Below, piece after piece: positions 31,942-43,268 of a DNA stretch of 64,000 bases. How positions within the stretch are numbered: position 1 is the first letter of the stretch; the number at the start of each line of letters is the position of its first letter. Made by a program: the position numbers and the translations under genes. The stretch lies in assembly GCA_964035575.1 (NCBI GenBank), contig OZ037834.1, forward strand, positions 2,077,598 to 2,141,597, in the 5' to 3' direction. A model generated the notes under the pieces. The model made no database searches and was not told where the DNA came from. It was given only the letters and a program-made list of their open reading frames with translations. Source of the DNA: Rhynchopus sp. YZ270_cl-10. Taxonomy: Eukaryota > Euglenozoa > Diplonemea > Diplonemida > Diplonemidae.

Positions 31942-31971
31942 GAAGTGGTGACTCGGCTTAGGTTCATCTTG
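31942..31971 (+). repeat. Family B hairpin copy, degenerate
   Basis: AAGTGGTGACTCGGCTTAGG, then TTCATCTT. The outer arms are kept. The inner 5' arm is shortened. Confidence 0.45.
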
Positions 31972-32263
31972 CAAACGTTTCCTTGAAGCTTTTTTCGTGT
32001 GTATATGCTCAGGTCTTATAGTGCAACCAACGTACGAGAGAGGGGAGGAAAAGGTCCGCATAAAAAAAATCACCCTGTAACGACCTTCATTCCCTTTTCA
32101 TTTGATGTATTTTATTTTTGTTTCAGGTTTGTTTCTGCTCCATTTTTATTTTATTGCCGAAAAAATGGCATCTTTTTCCACAAAAAAAATAAACGCGAAT
32201 CAGAGATTTCTCACAGGATTTTTTTTTCATATTTTTGTATTTTAATTCGGTCCCCCTCTCAGG

Positions 32264-33027
32264 GTGCGTAATAAGGAAGGTGGCCTGGGGTCTGGGGTCT
32301 GGGCTTTTGGGTTTTGGGGGGTTTTTATGGTAATTTTTGTCATTTACCCTTGTATTGGGTTCATATTTTGTGAAAATTTTAGTCATTAAAATTTTGTCCA
32401 TTTTTCTGTATATCCCCCACCACAGAACGGGCGGATTCCGGAAATGCAAATGCCGATGTTTTCGGGCATTTTCATGTTTTCAGCATCAGGGTGAGAAAAT
32501 CTGGGTTGTGGTATTTACCTTGGCCCTCTTTACCCTACATGGATTTTGACCAAAATCAAAAACTTGTCCATTTCAGCAAATTGACCCCACCACAGAACGG
32601 ACGGATTCCGAAAATACAAATGCCAGTGTTTTCGGGTACTTTCTGCGGGGCCGGGGCCGGGGCCGGGGCCGGGGCCGGGGCCGGGGCCGGGGCCGGGGCC
32701 GGGGCCGGGGCCGGGGCCGGGGCCGGGGCCGGGGCCGGGGCCGGGGCCGGGGCCGGGGCCGGGGCCGGGGCCGGGGCCGGGGCCGGGGCCGGGGCCAGGG
32801 CCAGGGCCAGGGCCGGGACTACTGAGTTATACCCCGTGTGACCCTTTTCGAGATGGGGCCCCGGAAAAGCACACAGTAAAACTGTACCCAAGGAAAGTCG
32901 TGAAAATTTAAACACCGAAAAACTTGTCCATTTTTTCAGAATGGCCCCACCACTTTCTGGGTGGACTCCGGAAACGCCGAAAAACGGGGTTTTGGGTGCA
33001 GTACTACCTCATCCCCTTATTACGCAC
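32264..33027. mobile_element. TIR element with triplicated unit and GGGGCC array
   Basis: GTGCGTAATAAGG (32264-32276) is mirrored by CCTTATTACGCAC (33015-33027). Inside are three diverged ~75-bp direct repeats near 32393, 32561 and 32921 (ACTTGTCCATTT, CCCACCACAGAACGG, GGATTCCG). A GTGGCC/GGGTCTGGGGTCTGGGCT stretch occurs just inside the left end and again just outside the right end, so the boundary may lie farther out. Non-coding. Confidence 0.55.
32647..32815 (+). repeat. GGGGCC hexanucleotide array, 25 pure units
   Basis: 150 bp of uninterrupted GGGGCC (32647-32796) is followed by three CAGGGC-type variants. It can form G-quadruplexes. All six frames through it are open, giving only Gly-Ala, Gly-Pro, Gly-Arg and similar dipeptide runs. 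Confidence 0.95.
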
Positions 33028-33165
33028 TAGGTTGTGGCCGGGGGTCTGGGGTCTGGGCTTTTTGGGCCGAAAACCCCCCTTTTTTATTACTCAGGCTGCC
33101 CCCTCCCCTCTCCTCCCTTCCCTCCCCCTCTCTTACAAAAAACCCACAGCACAACACTAACAACA

Positions 33166-34071
33166 ATGCCTCTTATAGGCGCACTGCGGCGTAACGCGCC
33201 TCTTTGCTTCATCTCAGGGAACACCGTGCGGGCTGTACGCCGTGGTGTTGCTGCTGAGCGGGCTGCGTTTAGCAAAACGCCGTCGATGGTGTCCGAGGTG
33301 TATGGGGCGTGGGATGCGGAGGCAGCTGCGGGGCGGGCCTACAAGGTGCACCGGGATGCTCTGGTCGACGTTGCGCAGGGGACTGACGCGCGCTTGCGGG
33401 GCCTCATGCTGCGTGCTGCAGCGGTCGTAGCGTTGAGCACTGGGCTCACTGCGCCTACCTACCTATACCTTCTATTTGCCCCCTGCTGGTCAGAACTCGT
33501 CACCGGCGGTGTCGTCACCACAGCCGCGCTTGCCTCCACCATCCACCTCTCCAACCGTATCTCCCAAACCGCCATCTCAATGCGTATCGTCCCTTCCGTG
33601 ACCGGCACCCCAATCGGCGCAAAAATTGAGATAATTACCCAACCCTACATCTTCTACACAACAAGGAGTACCAGGCTGTATGCGCTCGAAAACATTTCTC
33701 GTATTGGAATATCAGATGACGGCTTGTGGCGTATACTAGAATTCACCTCGCCCGGGGGGAGGAAAGATATGTATCAGCTCAGACTGTGTAACAACGTATC
33801 GTCAGTAATGCCGTTTCTTGTGTCCATGAAAAGGCATCTCGAAGACATCCTTCTCGAAGAAGGCGAGCGCACCACGATCCTCAAAATGCAGGGAACAGAA
33901 CGGATGCTGTTTGACCTAGTGAAGTTAGCGCACGTCTTTGCACCAGCAAAGAGCTACACAGATGTTGGCCCTACTAATCCGTTTCCACGTAAGGTGGAGC
34001 TAAAGGGGGAAGGAGAAGGTGATAAAATAGAAGGGAAAGATGAAGCAGAAAAGATGGAGGAAAAAAAATAA
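33166..34071 (+). CDS. Two-TM protein with mitochondrial-type N-terminus
   Basis: The ATG at 33166 is preferred over the in-frame one at 33034, which lies in repeat-derived and C/T-rich leader sequence. The 301-aa product starts with a basic, Arg-rich, acid-free stretch (MPLIGALRRNAPLCFISG, later RAVRRGVAAERAAF) that fits a mitochondrial presequence. Two adjacent hydrophobic helices follow at ~85-105 and ~112-128 (AAAVVALSTGLTAPTYLYLL, VTGGVVTTAALAS), then a soluble C-terminal domain and a Lys/Glu-rich tail. A helical hairpin followed by a matrix domain recalls the TMEM70/TMEM186/TMEM223 family of respiratory-complex assembly factors, but I see no diagnostic motif, so this is a suggestion only. 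Confidence 0.7.
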   Translation: MPLIGALRRNAPLCFISGNTVRAVRRGVAAERAAFSKTPSMVSEVYGAWDAEAAAGRAYKVHRDALVDVAQGTDARLRGLMLRAAAVVALSTGLTAPTYLYLLFAPCWSELVTGGVVTTAALASTIHLSNRISQTAISMRIVPSVTGTPIGAKIEIITQPYIFYTTRSTRLYALENISRIGISDDGLWRILEFTSPGGRKDMYQLRLCNNVSSVMPFLVSMKRHLEDILLEEGERTTILKMQGTERMLFDLVKLAHVFAPAKSYTDVGPTNPFPRKVELKGEGEGDKIEGKDEAEKMEEKK

Positions 34072-34425
34072 ATGAGGGTGCTAAAAATGCTTTCCTTTAG
34101 CTAGCCATGTAGGGGGAGTTTCATTGAGTCGATTTCGCGCAATTGTCGCTAAAACAAAAAGAAGCAAAAAAAAAAAAATTAAAAACGTAATAGTATCGTG
34201 TGGGAGCTCATCCTTGGGGAAAAAAACCTCAATGGGTTTTTTGATCGATGCTCAAACAAAACAAAAAAAAAATGAGAAGACCTGATGGTCATAACGACTA
34301 CCTCTCCCCTATTTTCCTTCATCCCCCCTCCTTCTCCTCCTCCTCCTACCCCAAACTCTTTCTCTCCCACAGGGTGCGTCGTTTTTCTTTGACGCAGATC
34401 CAAAAATAAATTGTTGTAAAAAAAA
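34072..34425. other. Intergenic spacer, nothing recognised
   Basis: A 354-bp spacer. The first half is A-rich. The second half (34310-34375) is a C/T-rich tract like the leaders of neighbouring genes. Confidence 0.5.
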
Positions 34426-37400
34426 ATGGTAGTCACCCCAGCTTCGACTGCGGAAGACCGAACTGCGTGGCATGAACTCCGGCAACAGTGGAGGGGCCAG
34501 GGGACGGAACTGCCACGTGTCACTGCGGCTGCGAACACGGTGACCCCGGTTCTGGTCCGCGCGACACGGAATGAACGGTTGTCCTTGGATCCCCCGAGAC
34601 AGGGCACTGCTTCTCCTTTGTATCAGACTCCAGCTCGGTTGTCGTGGACACCTGCTGAAGCAAAGGGCAGCACACCACAAGGGGGGCTTCTTTCATTGGA
34701 GGCTCAGAGGCGGAGGGAGCTTGCCCAGGTTTTTGTACAGTTTCTTACATCCCCGGACTTCAATCTTGCGCCTGCAGAGAGCTTCAAACACTGTGCGCCC
34801 ATCGCATATACCCCAACCCCTTTAGAGCTTGCGGGAGGCAAGCTGATGTATCACCAACTCATTAATGGGTTGGCGTTTATGCGGTTTTTTGATGACCCGG
34901 TGGCGTTGTGTTCACAGGATGTCGATACTGCGCAGCGTATATGGAATGCGATGAGCACGTTGAAGGACGGGTACGTATACTGGGATTCATTCGTTGAGGT
35001 GTTGGTAGCGCTGTTCGAACCTCTGCCTGCAGTAGAAGCTGCTGCTGTGGGGTCGAAGAACGAAGGGGTTCGCATGAAGCTGGCACATTACCGTGCAGGA
35101 TCAGGATCGGTTTCTTCGGTGTCAACCGTACCACGATTTCCCCCTCAGGCTCCGAGGAATGAAGTCTCCGTGTTCGATTCTCCAGCAGTTTCATCACCAA
35201 CCAGCCATCTCGCACCACTCCATGTGAGAAGTCCATTTGATGCATATGCAACCTCATCAGTCTTCCGTGCAGAGGTGGGTATAGATAGCGGGCCAGAGAG
35301 TCTTACCATGCAGCATCGTTCCGTTTCGTACGCAGAGCAACGTAGTGTGTCTGCGGTCAGGCATCCTACACCGCCTCCGCCGCAGCGTCTCGGTGGTGGT
35401 GGTGGTGGGATTCCGGCACAACCCACCCCACAGACGTCCCCCAAACCCGAGGAAGCCTGGCTCCGTGAACGCAACCCACCAGGCAACGTAACGCCACCCC
35501 TAAAATCAGCAGAAAAACCCAAAGAAGAGCCGTGGTATCTCCAATCATGGCGGTCGCCTCAAAAGGGGGAGCAACCACCACCACCACCGCCCCGCTCTGC
35601 AAGCAAAGAAAAAGCGTTTTCACCTCCAATCCCATTTTCTCCAGAGCGATTTGAGCAGATTGGGCAGATTCATAGTCAGCTGAATAGCTTCAAAAAGGAG
35701 CTGCTTACCGACAAATGGACGGGGTCTGGGGTGGGGCAGAAGGAGAGCAGTTCTTCCCCTTCCAAACAACCGCTTCGGAGCAGCAGTCCGTACCGCAGAG
35801 ACGTCAACATCGCGCCTCCTGCATTACCTTCCCCTGCATTGGCTTCTCCAAAGGGGAAGGTGGAAGCTGCGACATCACCTCTCCCTTTGTCTCCTCTTTC
35901 GCCGTCACGGTATCAACAAATGGTGCAGATGAAGGAGCAACTTGATATGATTCAGGAACAGATCGCGGCGAGGGATTCACGCCCTTCAGAACAACCAAAC
36001 ACCACCACCACCTCCGAACACCCCGAGAAGAGAGAAGACACCTCCACCCCGCTCCTCCCCCGCCGCTCTGTCCTCAAAAGCGTTTCAATTGTAGAAGACC
36101 CCGAACGGCATGAAGGTAGAGGCAGCAACTCCTTCGAAGAAGGATATCAAGAATACTATGGAAATCACCGTCTCCCTTCGAGAGACCCACGCGATGCGGT
36201 GGAAGGGGAGAGCAGTGTCGGCAGCGCTGTCGCACCGCAAACAACAAAAGAAAGAAGGGCATCTTCAACGGTTTCACCTGCACGAAGCCAACACTATGAT
36301 ACAGAGTCTGGGTTTACTGCGTCGTCTTCGGGATTCTCTATGGCTCCTTCCGGTGTTGATCAACATAAATATCAGGGTCAATCTCATACCTATACTCCAT
36401 CCCGGAGGGTCGCTACTTCATATGACAGTTCGGTACAGCAAACTGTGGCGACAGCGGAAGGGAGGGGAGGAGGGGGCAGCGAAGGAACGCCAGAACAGCG
36501 GAAGGAAAAGGAGAAGGAGTACAGAGAGGAGGAGGTGTTAACACCAAGGTCGATTTTGAGGTCGAGCAGCCGCAAGCAGAGTGCATTTGAGGAGGAAGGG
36601 AATAAAAGCATTGCGATTGTAGGGAAAAACGGGATAGAGTATATCTCCCCAGCAAAGCGGGGGGCGGTTCGCGAGGACGCGGCGGAGGTACGGCTTCAGC
36701 TCGAAAAAGAAGCGTTTGAGAAAGAAAAGCGAGAGTGGGAGCAAACCAAGGCGCAGTGGGACGAACGGAGGTCTGTCGATCCACACTCTTCTTCTCACAA
36801 AAAATCTGAGAGACACGAGGACAATTCAGGACCCCCTCCGAAACACCTTCAACCGCAACTACAACCTCTAAAAGAAAAGGAAAAAGAAAAGGAAAATAAC
36901 GACAAGAAGGCCATACAGACTCCTTCTGCTCCTAACAATGAATCCGAATGGAGACAACAATTCCCTCAAGACCAAGGTTGGATAGCGCATGATGGTGTTC
37001 CTCCTCCTCCACAAAGCCAACCAACACATCAACACTACGACCGCACCCCAGCTGATACACCGGCTTCCTCCGACCGCCACCACCACCACCACCACCGCAA
37101 CCCCAGAAGGGAAAGCGGCCACAGCAGGCATCGGCGGAAACGCAGTCCTTCGCCCTCCTCCTTCTCCTCCCGGTCCTCCTCTGTTTCCTCCTCCCCGCGG
37201 CGGAGGCGGAGGGGGGGCAGGAAGGAGGCCCGGAGGAGCCACCACCACCACCACCGACGCTCCCCTTCTCGAAGCTCCTCCTCAGAGGGGCGGAAAACCC
37301 CGAAGAGGAATCAGAGAACGGAGGAACATCATAGTTCGCACCACAACCGCTCTGTGTCTGCCTCCGTGTCTGCGACAGCGCCAAGAGGAACCTACGACCC

Positions 37401-39305
37401 TACTCCATTACCTGAGAGCAACAGTATGATGATAAACAGAACGTTTGGCACGCCATATCCGGGGAGCAGATCTGTACATGCTCCGGCAAGACGGATGAGT
37501 GGGGGAAGCAGCGCGCATCATGAGAGCAGGGTAGAAGGGAATGTTTTTGTGGGTGGACAGAGGAATGCACAGACTGGAGGAGCACCGCAGCATAGTGCAT
37601 ATGACGGGGTAGGTGTGGAGGCGCAGGTGTTGGAAGACATGCCCATCAAAAGGGTGACCAGCATGAACTCCACCTCATATGACGCAAGCAGTGTGGATGT
37701 GGAGGGTGATGATGGTGGAAGGCATCGGCGTGCATCAGATAGAGAGGACACAGACAGCAGAGGACGGCAGGTTGGACCAGGAGGTCGGAGGGGTCACTCT
37801 GCACCGGCACCGAGGCATCGGAGTAGGTCGGAGGTATGTTTTATTGTGAAAATTTCGGAAAAAAAAATTTAATGCAGACGAAGAAGAAGGACGGCTCTGG
37901 ATGGCAGGTGCACGGCAAGCCTGACCCCCTTCCTGGTCCGTCTCAGAGGAATGCACACTATCCGCAAGAGGCGGCAGGGGCGTGGCAGCTGCGGTCCCAG
38001 GAGGCTAGTGTGGAGAGGGCGGGGAGCTACACAGCGACAACAGGCACCACCACGGCGCCGTACACCACGACAGCGTACACCTCCACCAGCGGCACGCCCA
38101 CACACACCCCGGCGGTGCAAAGCGAGCGTCCACGACGACGCTCTCTCCCAGACGAGCCGCGTCGTGCACCAGGTGCAGCGGTGGAGGTGCGTGCAGGCCC
38201 CAGAGGTGGCGGTGGAGGAGGTGGTGGAGGTGGAGGTGACACAACATCCGCCTTCGATGCCTTAGCAGACCGCGACGGCTGGGTGGAGAAGGGATCCAAC
38301 CCAAGCGCAGCGGATTTCTACGACTCAAAGCTTACCCTAGGCCCTGCGTATGCATTCCCCCTCTCTCTTTCTATTTGCGTCATTTTCAAAAAAAAAAATC
38401 CTTTTTTCTACAGCGTGAAGACCTCCTTCCCACCACCTACTCATCAACCCATCGGACACCCTTCAGTCAAATCCTCAAAAAGCCCAACCCAAAGCTACAA
38501 GGCACCTCCGAAATCCCCTGGGATGCAGTATGTGAAGTCGCCCCCTTCTGGCGGGCTGTCGGTGGGGCCGCGGTCGTTGCCGTCACAGCCTTTGGAGTCT
38601 GGTGCGCAGACCTCCCAGCAGGGGCCCCCGCCGTCTGCGGCATCACAACGGGCGGAGGCCAGCAACCACCCCACTGTCGTCCCTCCGGGCAGCTTCGTGG
38701 GGGGAGGAGGAGGTGGAGACTCCAGCTCTATGGTTCCCCTGGCATCTCCGAAGATGCCGCCACCAGAAGGCTCACAACGTACCTCCCTTGCAGAACGTCG
38801 CAGCCAACGTCTCTCGACCAACGACAACAACAACGCAAACCCGGCGCTCAAACAAAAATGGGACGCCCTCCACAACAGTAGAGGGCATGCTGTTGACAAC
38901 AACAACAACAACAACAGCCCTGAACAAACCACCTCCGCATTTTCTGAGAAAGGGAAAAGACAGTCTGCGCACGATCTTCGCAGAGAGGTCTGGAAGGCAG
39001 AGACAGAGAAGAAGCGTGCAGGTGGAGGTGGAAGTGGAGGAGGTGGGGGAGGCGGAGGAGGGGGAGGAGATGAAGCCGTGATAGTCTTGTCCACAGCAGG
39101 GGAACGGCTGGGTATAACAGTGGAGCATGCGGTGCTGGCGACGGTGAAGGAAGGGTTTGCTGCAGACAGGGCAGGTCTCACGGAGTTCATTGGACGTAAG
39201 GTGACTCATATCAATGGAACCAAGACAAATACTTTGAGAGAAATCCAGGCCGCGTGTGAAGACAAAACAACACTCTGTTTTAGATTCGCAAGCACCGAGA
39301 ATTGA
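34426..39305 (+). CDS. Large RS/His-rich scaffold with C-terminal PDZ domain
   Basis: Three exons: 34426-37833, 37878-38347, 38414-39305. Introns are 44 and 66 nt (GTATGT..GCAG and GTATGC..ACAG), and joining preserves the frame, giving about 1589 aa. Residues ~85-205 form a helical, possibly EF-hand-like domain (RRRELAQVFVQFLTSPDFNL, WNAMSTLKDGYVYWDSFVEV). The middle is disordered, with Pro runs, two related short motifs (SPERFEQIGQIHSQL, SPSRYQQMVQMKEQL), a charged coiled coil (~745-785) and His/Arg/Ser-rich tracts like SR proteins. The last ~80 residues are a PDZ domain (GERLGITVEHAVLATVKEGF, ADRAGL, GRKVTHINGT). A cytoskeletal or membrane scaffold is likely. Part of exon 1 (35036-35605) is duplicated at 51.2 kb. 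Confidence 0.8.
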
Positions 39306-39581
39306 GTTAAAAAAAAATGGCGATTTTTAGGCATTTTTTGTTGTTGTAAGAAGTGTAGTTGGTATTGTTTTGTTTTCTTCTTCCACAGGAGGGTGTGCAA
39401 AGTTTTCACTTTTTTTGTTACTTTTTTTTTTTTTTGAAAAATCATGTGGATTTTGGTATTATGCTGGGTGAAATAAATCTGGCAATTTTACACAAAATAC
39501 ACCTTTGCACACCCTTTATAGATTTTCCTTTTTTATGAGGACATAAAAGAAATATAGATTGTTTGTTTTTTCATTTAGTAT

Positions 39582-40478
39582 GGGAAGCCTCTTTTTTACT
39601 TTCAACGGATGTCATCCGTCCGATTTTGAGAAACCCCCCCCCCTCCCCCCCCCGGAGAAGATTGTAAATTTGGCAACCTGAAGTTTTCGGCTTTTGGACA
39701 GACGTAAAAAAATTCGAAAACCAGCGGAAGTGGATTTCCGAGCTCCCCGCTTTTCACCACAAAAAAAATCGACCACTTTAGTGGAGTGGAAGTTAATTTA
39801 AAGTGGCTCCAGTACACAGTACACAGTACACAGTACACAGTACACAGTACACAGTACACAGTACACAGTACACAGTACACAGTACACAGTACACAGTACA
39901 CAGTACACAGTACACAGTACAGTGAAGTCAATTTAAAGGCTCCATGGGTCTTTATACAGTAACGTATAGGGATTTCAGTGCATAAAGGGGGGTCGGCTCC
40001 ACCAAAAGTTGCGTACCGTGGAGTGTGTTCCTGAATAAAAAAAAATGGTCGGAATTGAAAGATTCGTAAAAAATAAATCCAAAGGAAAAAAATCGAAAAC
40101 CTTCTTCAAAAGAAATCCAACTTAGAGACGCCACTGTGCTGCGACCCAAAGAGGAGGTTTTCTTAAGGAATTCCTTAAGAAACCTGCGTAGAAACGTTCC
40201 CAAAGGGGGTACCACAGCCAAAAATCACCTAACCATCCACACAGGCATAAAAAAAATCGTGCGACCCCGGAATTGAACGTTTTCGTAACCGATCTTTCCA
40301 AATAAATAAAATTCGAATTTTTTTTTTTTTTTTGAAGAAAATTCATAAAATCCATGTGACCACGGTTTTGTACTAGACCCCCCCGTTGCCAAATTACCAA
40401 ACTTTTCCGCTCACCCCCCCGGAGACCCCCCCCCCCCCCCCCGGATGACATCCGTTGAAAGTAAAAAAGAGGCTTCCC
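39582..40478. mobile_element. 897-bp MITE flanked by TAT
   Basis: GGGAAGCCTCTTTTTTACTT at 39582 is mirrored by its complement ending 40478. The arms continue through TTTCAACGGATGTCATCC (40 bp in all). TAT flanks both ends. Short poly(C) runs sit just inside the arms. It carries the GTACACA array and no coding sequence. Confidence 0.75.
39811..39921. repeat. GTACACA heptamer array, ~16 copies
   Basis: A pure 7-bp tandem repeat inside the 39582-40478 MITE. Confidence 0.95.
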
Positions 40479-41470
40479 TATCAAAAAAAGAAAAGGGGTG
40501 GGTGTCTTTTGTACTCTTTTAATAAAACCCCCTCTAGCCCCTTTCTCCCTTCCCGCCATCTAGATATGGGAGGGGGGGAGGGGGACCTTGTTGAGTGTGT
40601 AGTCTCGTTTTTTATCTTCACAAGAACAGTGTTGATTCGATTACCAATTTTTCAAAAAAAAAAAAAGAAATAACACAAAAATTAAGTAATTGCTATCGGG
40701 GAAAAGTTGGGGGTGTGCTGTCTATATAGGGGGACCTGCTCTCCTGGAACTCCACCCGCCCCTACATCGATTTCATATACCTTACCCCAACAAGGGTGTT
40801 GAAGGAAGGTTGTGGGGGGGGGGGGGAAAAACAAGATTATGGTCGCTATTGATTCGATTCCCTTGGAAACGATACCATATGTCGCTATTGACCACAACAT
40901 AAACCCCCCATGCGTCGTCAGATGAGGTATTCCTTTATTCGATTTATCTCGCTTTAAAATTCTGTCAGACCTCTCGGGGCAGAGGTGATTCCATTTTTTT
41001 TTTTTAATCACCCATTTTTTTTCAAACCTTTTGTGTGATTTTCCTTTTAGTAGAAAGTTTTTACATCTTCAAGTTCACTCTATATATCTCAAGTCTTCCA
41101 CCCACTCCCGCCGTTTTCATCCATTTTTTTTTATTCCCTTCTCATTTTCACTTTTCCCCCCTGCATCCCACCCTCAAATCCACACAGGCAATTCCAACCC
41201 TCTCTTCTTCCTCCCTCCCTGAGTCCCCTCATCCACATTTACACAGAAAATAAAAAATGAATTGCTCGTTAAATCCATTGCTTCTTGTAACGTAACTTCC
41301 CTCTTCTCTTCTATTTCGTTTTTTCGTTCCTTCTCTCTAAAGTTTGGGTACATTTAGTGCACCCTATTATACCTTCTATTCAGTAGAATAGTTAGTATAT
41401 GAAAACAATTCTCTCTCTCTCTCTTTTTTAAAAATCCGATCACAATATTGGTGCTGTAGGGGTCGATATT

Positions 41471-41570
41471 GACAGGTCGCTGACAGGTCGCTGCCACAAG
41501 GACTTTACACACACCCCCCCTGATATTCCGACAGGTCGTGGCACGTCGCTGACAGGTCGTTGACCGACTT
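41471..41570. promoter_or_regulatory. GACAGGTCG cluster upstream of the 560-aa gene
   Basis: GACAGGTCGCTG occurs twice in tandem (41471-41493). Within 41529-41570 come GACAGGTCGTGG, CACGTCGCTG and GACAGGTCGTTGACCGAC. The cluster ends 16 bp before the ATG at 41586. Direct repeats this close to a start look like binding sites. No other gene start in the window has this motif. Function is inferred from position only. Confidence 0.45.
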
Positions 41571-41585
41571 CCGAAAGCACCAAAT

Positions 41586-43268
41586 ATGTCTCAACTTATT
41601 TACCCCTCTGCTGGAGGCTCCGTCTGCAGTTTGGCAAGCCCTGTTGCTCCCAGCTCTGGAGACGAGGTAGGGGGGATGCCGTTTTCTGGCATCACCTTGG
41701 TTGCCGTGAAGGGGGGGTGGCGTGGGCAGCCTGGGGTCATGACTGCTGCTGTGTTATGCATTGCGAGCATCGCCGGGCAAGAAGAACGGTCTCGTCTCCT
41801 TCAAGAAGGGTTCTATGCTTGCCACTACCTCGAAACGGACAGATGGGCGGCATATCATATAAACACTTTAGATATGCCGCTGCAAGGCGCGTATTCCCGG
41901 CGTCCTTTAGTACCTGCTTTGACAACACGGCTTGCTTCGAAAAAACAAAAAATATATCAACCCTTGGTGGTAGGGGTCAGCCCGCCTCCTCCGGAATGCC
42001 ACGGATGGGAGTCGGTTCAATGTCCACCCGCTCCGGTCAGAAGATTATCGAATATAATGTCGCTTTGGCTAGGCAAGGAAAAGAAGGAGGTGAAAGGGGA
42101 GGAGGAGGAAGAGGAGAAGAGCACTGTAAAAGAGAGTGATCAAAAGGAGGCAAAGCAAAGCAATGCGGAGACCTCTGTCGAAACCGAATCGGCGTCCTCT
42201 GCGGGGAAGGTTGCTGAGTCTGCGCCGGAGGACACATTAAAAAAACGGATGGGAGGGAATTTGAAGGAAAAATTCTTTCAAAACGAAGACACCCCTGATG
42301 CCGTATACTCCATAGAAAAGCTTGCATCAGATATGAGAGAACCTAGTACACCAGGGAATACTATGATGCGAAAACCGCGCTTTGGTGCCGCACACAATCC
42401 ATTTCAACGACAACGCAATCCTGCCCTTGAAATCCACCGCCCCTCCTCCACAACCCCTCGAAGCACTCCAATCGAAGCAAGCACGCAAGACACAGAATCG
42501 CTCATGATGCCCCACGAAAAAGCCGGCCGTGGCAGTTTCTACTCAGACACCGTCGCCTCCTTTTCCAAACGACAAGAAAAGGAGATCCAAAAGACAAAAC
42601 CACGAAACTGCCAGATCGGAGTAACACGAATGACCCCTTTCACTGATACAATCTCCCCTAAGGGAATGAGACCACAACCTCCACCGAAAAAGATGAATGA
42701 GAGACTACGGTATCTTAATGCCCTCAAGGCAAGGAGAGGTGAGGCTGCTGTGTATCGACTGAATCAGAGACATCACAGGGAATGGTTCTTCAATGAGTCG
42801 GTAGGGGAGATGGAAGAGCGGTCTGCCCCCGCAGCGACCCATTCATCTCAAGGACGGAAAAAGCAGAGTGTCAGTGCGGCAGCGTTGGCGGCTGCAGCGG
42901 CGCCAAGGAGTTCGTTGACGCCGGCATCTCCAGTAGATCTGTCAGCAAAGGCAAAAGATGTGTTGGTGCCGGTAATAGAGCGGCTTATGGTAGAAGCAGA
43001 TCAGACAAATCCATTGTATGCAGTGGAGCCCGCGACAGTAGCGCAAAATCTTGCCCAAGGAGTAGCGTTAAAGAAGACAGACGAAACACTGCAAGAGCGC
43101 ATTACCCGTCTCGCGCGGGTCGAGCGGTTAGACCAAGAGCGGGAGGAGGTGGTGTCCGACCCAGACGCGCACATCCCCTCGTCGCACCGGATTCGGCAAC
43201 TCATGGCGCAGCTGGTGTCAAGGCTTGAGGATGCAAAGGGGCATGTCACCCCTGGGTCGGTGGTGTAG
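41586..43268 (+). CDS. Hypothetical 560-aa protein
   Basis: A single open frame ending TAG. The N-terminal ~160 residues look globular (GMPFSGITLVAVKGGWRGQP). An acidic, low-complexity stretch follows (~165-215), then a basic, Pro-rich middle and a helical C-terminal ~110 residues (VDLSAKAKDVLVPVIERLMV, later QERITRLARVERLDQEREEV). I do not recognise the family. The last 117 codons and ~35 bp of 3' flank are duplicated at 51753-52140 with about 99% identity. The GACAGGTCG cluster lies directly upstream. Confidence 0.75.
   Translation: MSQLIYPSAGGSVCSLASPVAPSSGDEVGGMPFSGITLVAVKGGWRGQPGVMTAAVLCIASIAGQEERSRLLQEGFYACHYLETDRWAAYHINTLDMPLQGAYSRRPLVPALTTRLASKKQKIYQPLVVGVSPPPPECHGWESVQCPPAPVRRLSNIMSLWLGKEKKEVKGEEEEEEKSTVKESDQKEAKQSNAETSVETESASSAGKVAESAPEDTLKKRMGGNLKEKFFQNEDTPDAVYSIEKLASDMREPSTPGNTMMRKPRFGAAHNPFQRQRNPALEIHRPSSTTPRSTPIEASTQDTESLMMPHEKAGRGSFYSDTVASFSKRQEKEIQKTKPRNCQIGVTRMTPFTDTISPKGMRPQPPPKKMNERLRYLNALKARRGEAAVYRLNQRHHREWFFNESVGEMEERSAPAATHSSQGRKKQSVSAAALAAAAAPRSSLTPASPVDLSAKAKDVLVPVIERLMVEADQTNPLYAVEPATVAQNLAQGVALKKTDETLQERITRLARVERLDQEREEVVSDPDAHIPSSHRIRQLMAQLVSRLEDAKGHVTPGSVV

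Larger units (their letters stand above)
31548..33165. other. Intergenic with hairpins and a TIR element
   Basis: It holds a family A copy (31773), a degenerate family B copy (31942) and the 32264-33027 element with its GGGGCC array. The final ~85 bp before 33166 are C/T-rich and are probably the leader of the next gene. Confidence 0.6.
39306..41585. other. Intergenic with a TIR element and promoter-like cluster
   Basis: It contains the 39582-40478 element, T-rich low-complexity DNA (40480-41460) and the GACAGGTCG cluster upstream of the next gene. No credible gene. Confidence 0.6.

Noticed and set aside
32491-32915. Open frames of Gly-Ala and Pro-Ala repeats
   Set aside because: Pure by-products of the GGGGCC array.
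37869-38328. Minus-strand His/Arg-rich frames opposite the PDZ scaffold gene
   Set aside because: Antisense shadows of low-complexity codons. The plus frame continues through two good introns to a PDZ domain.
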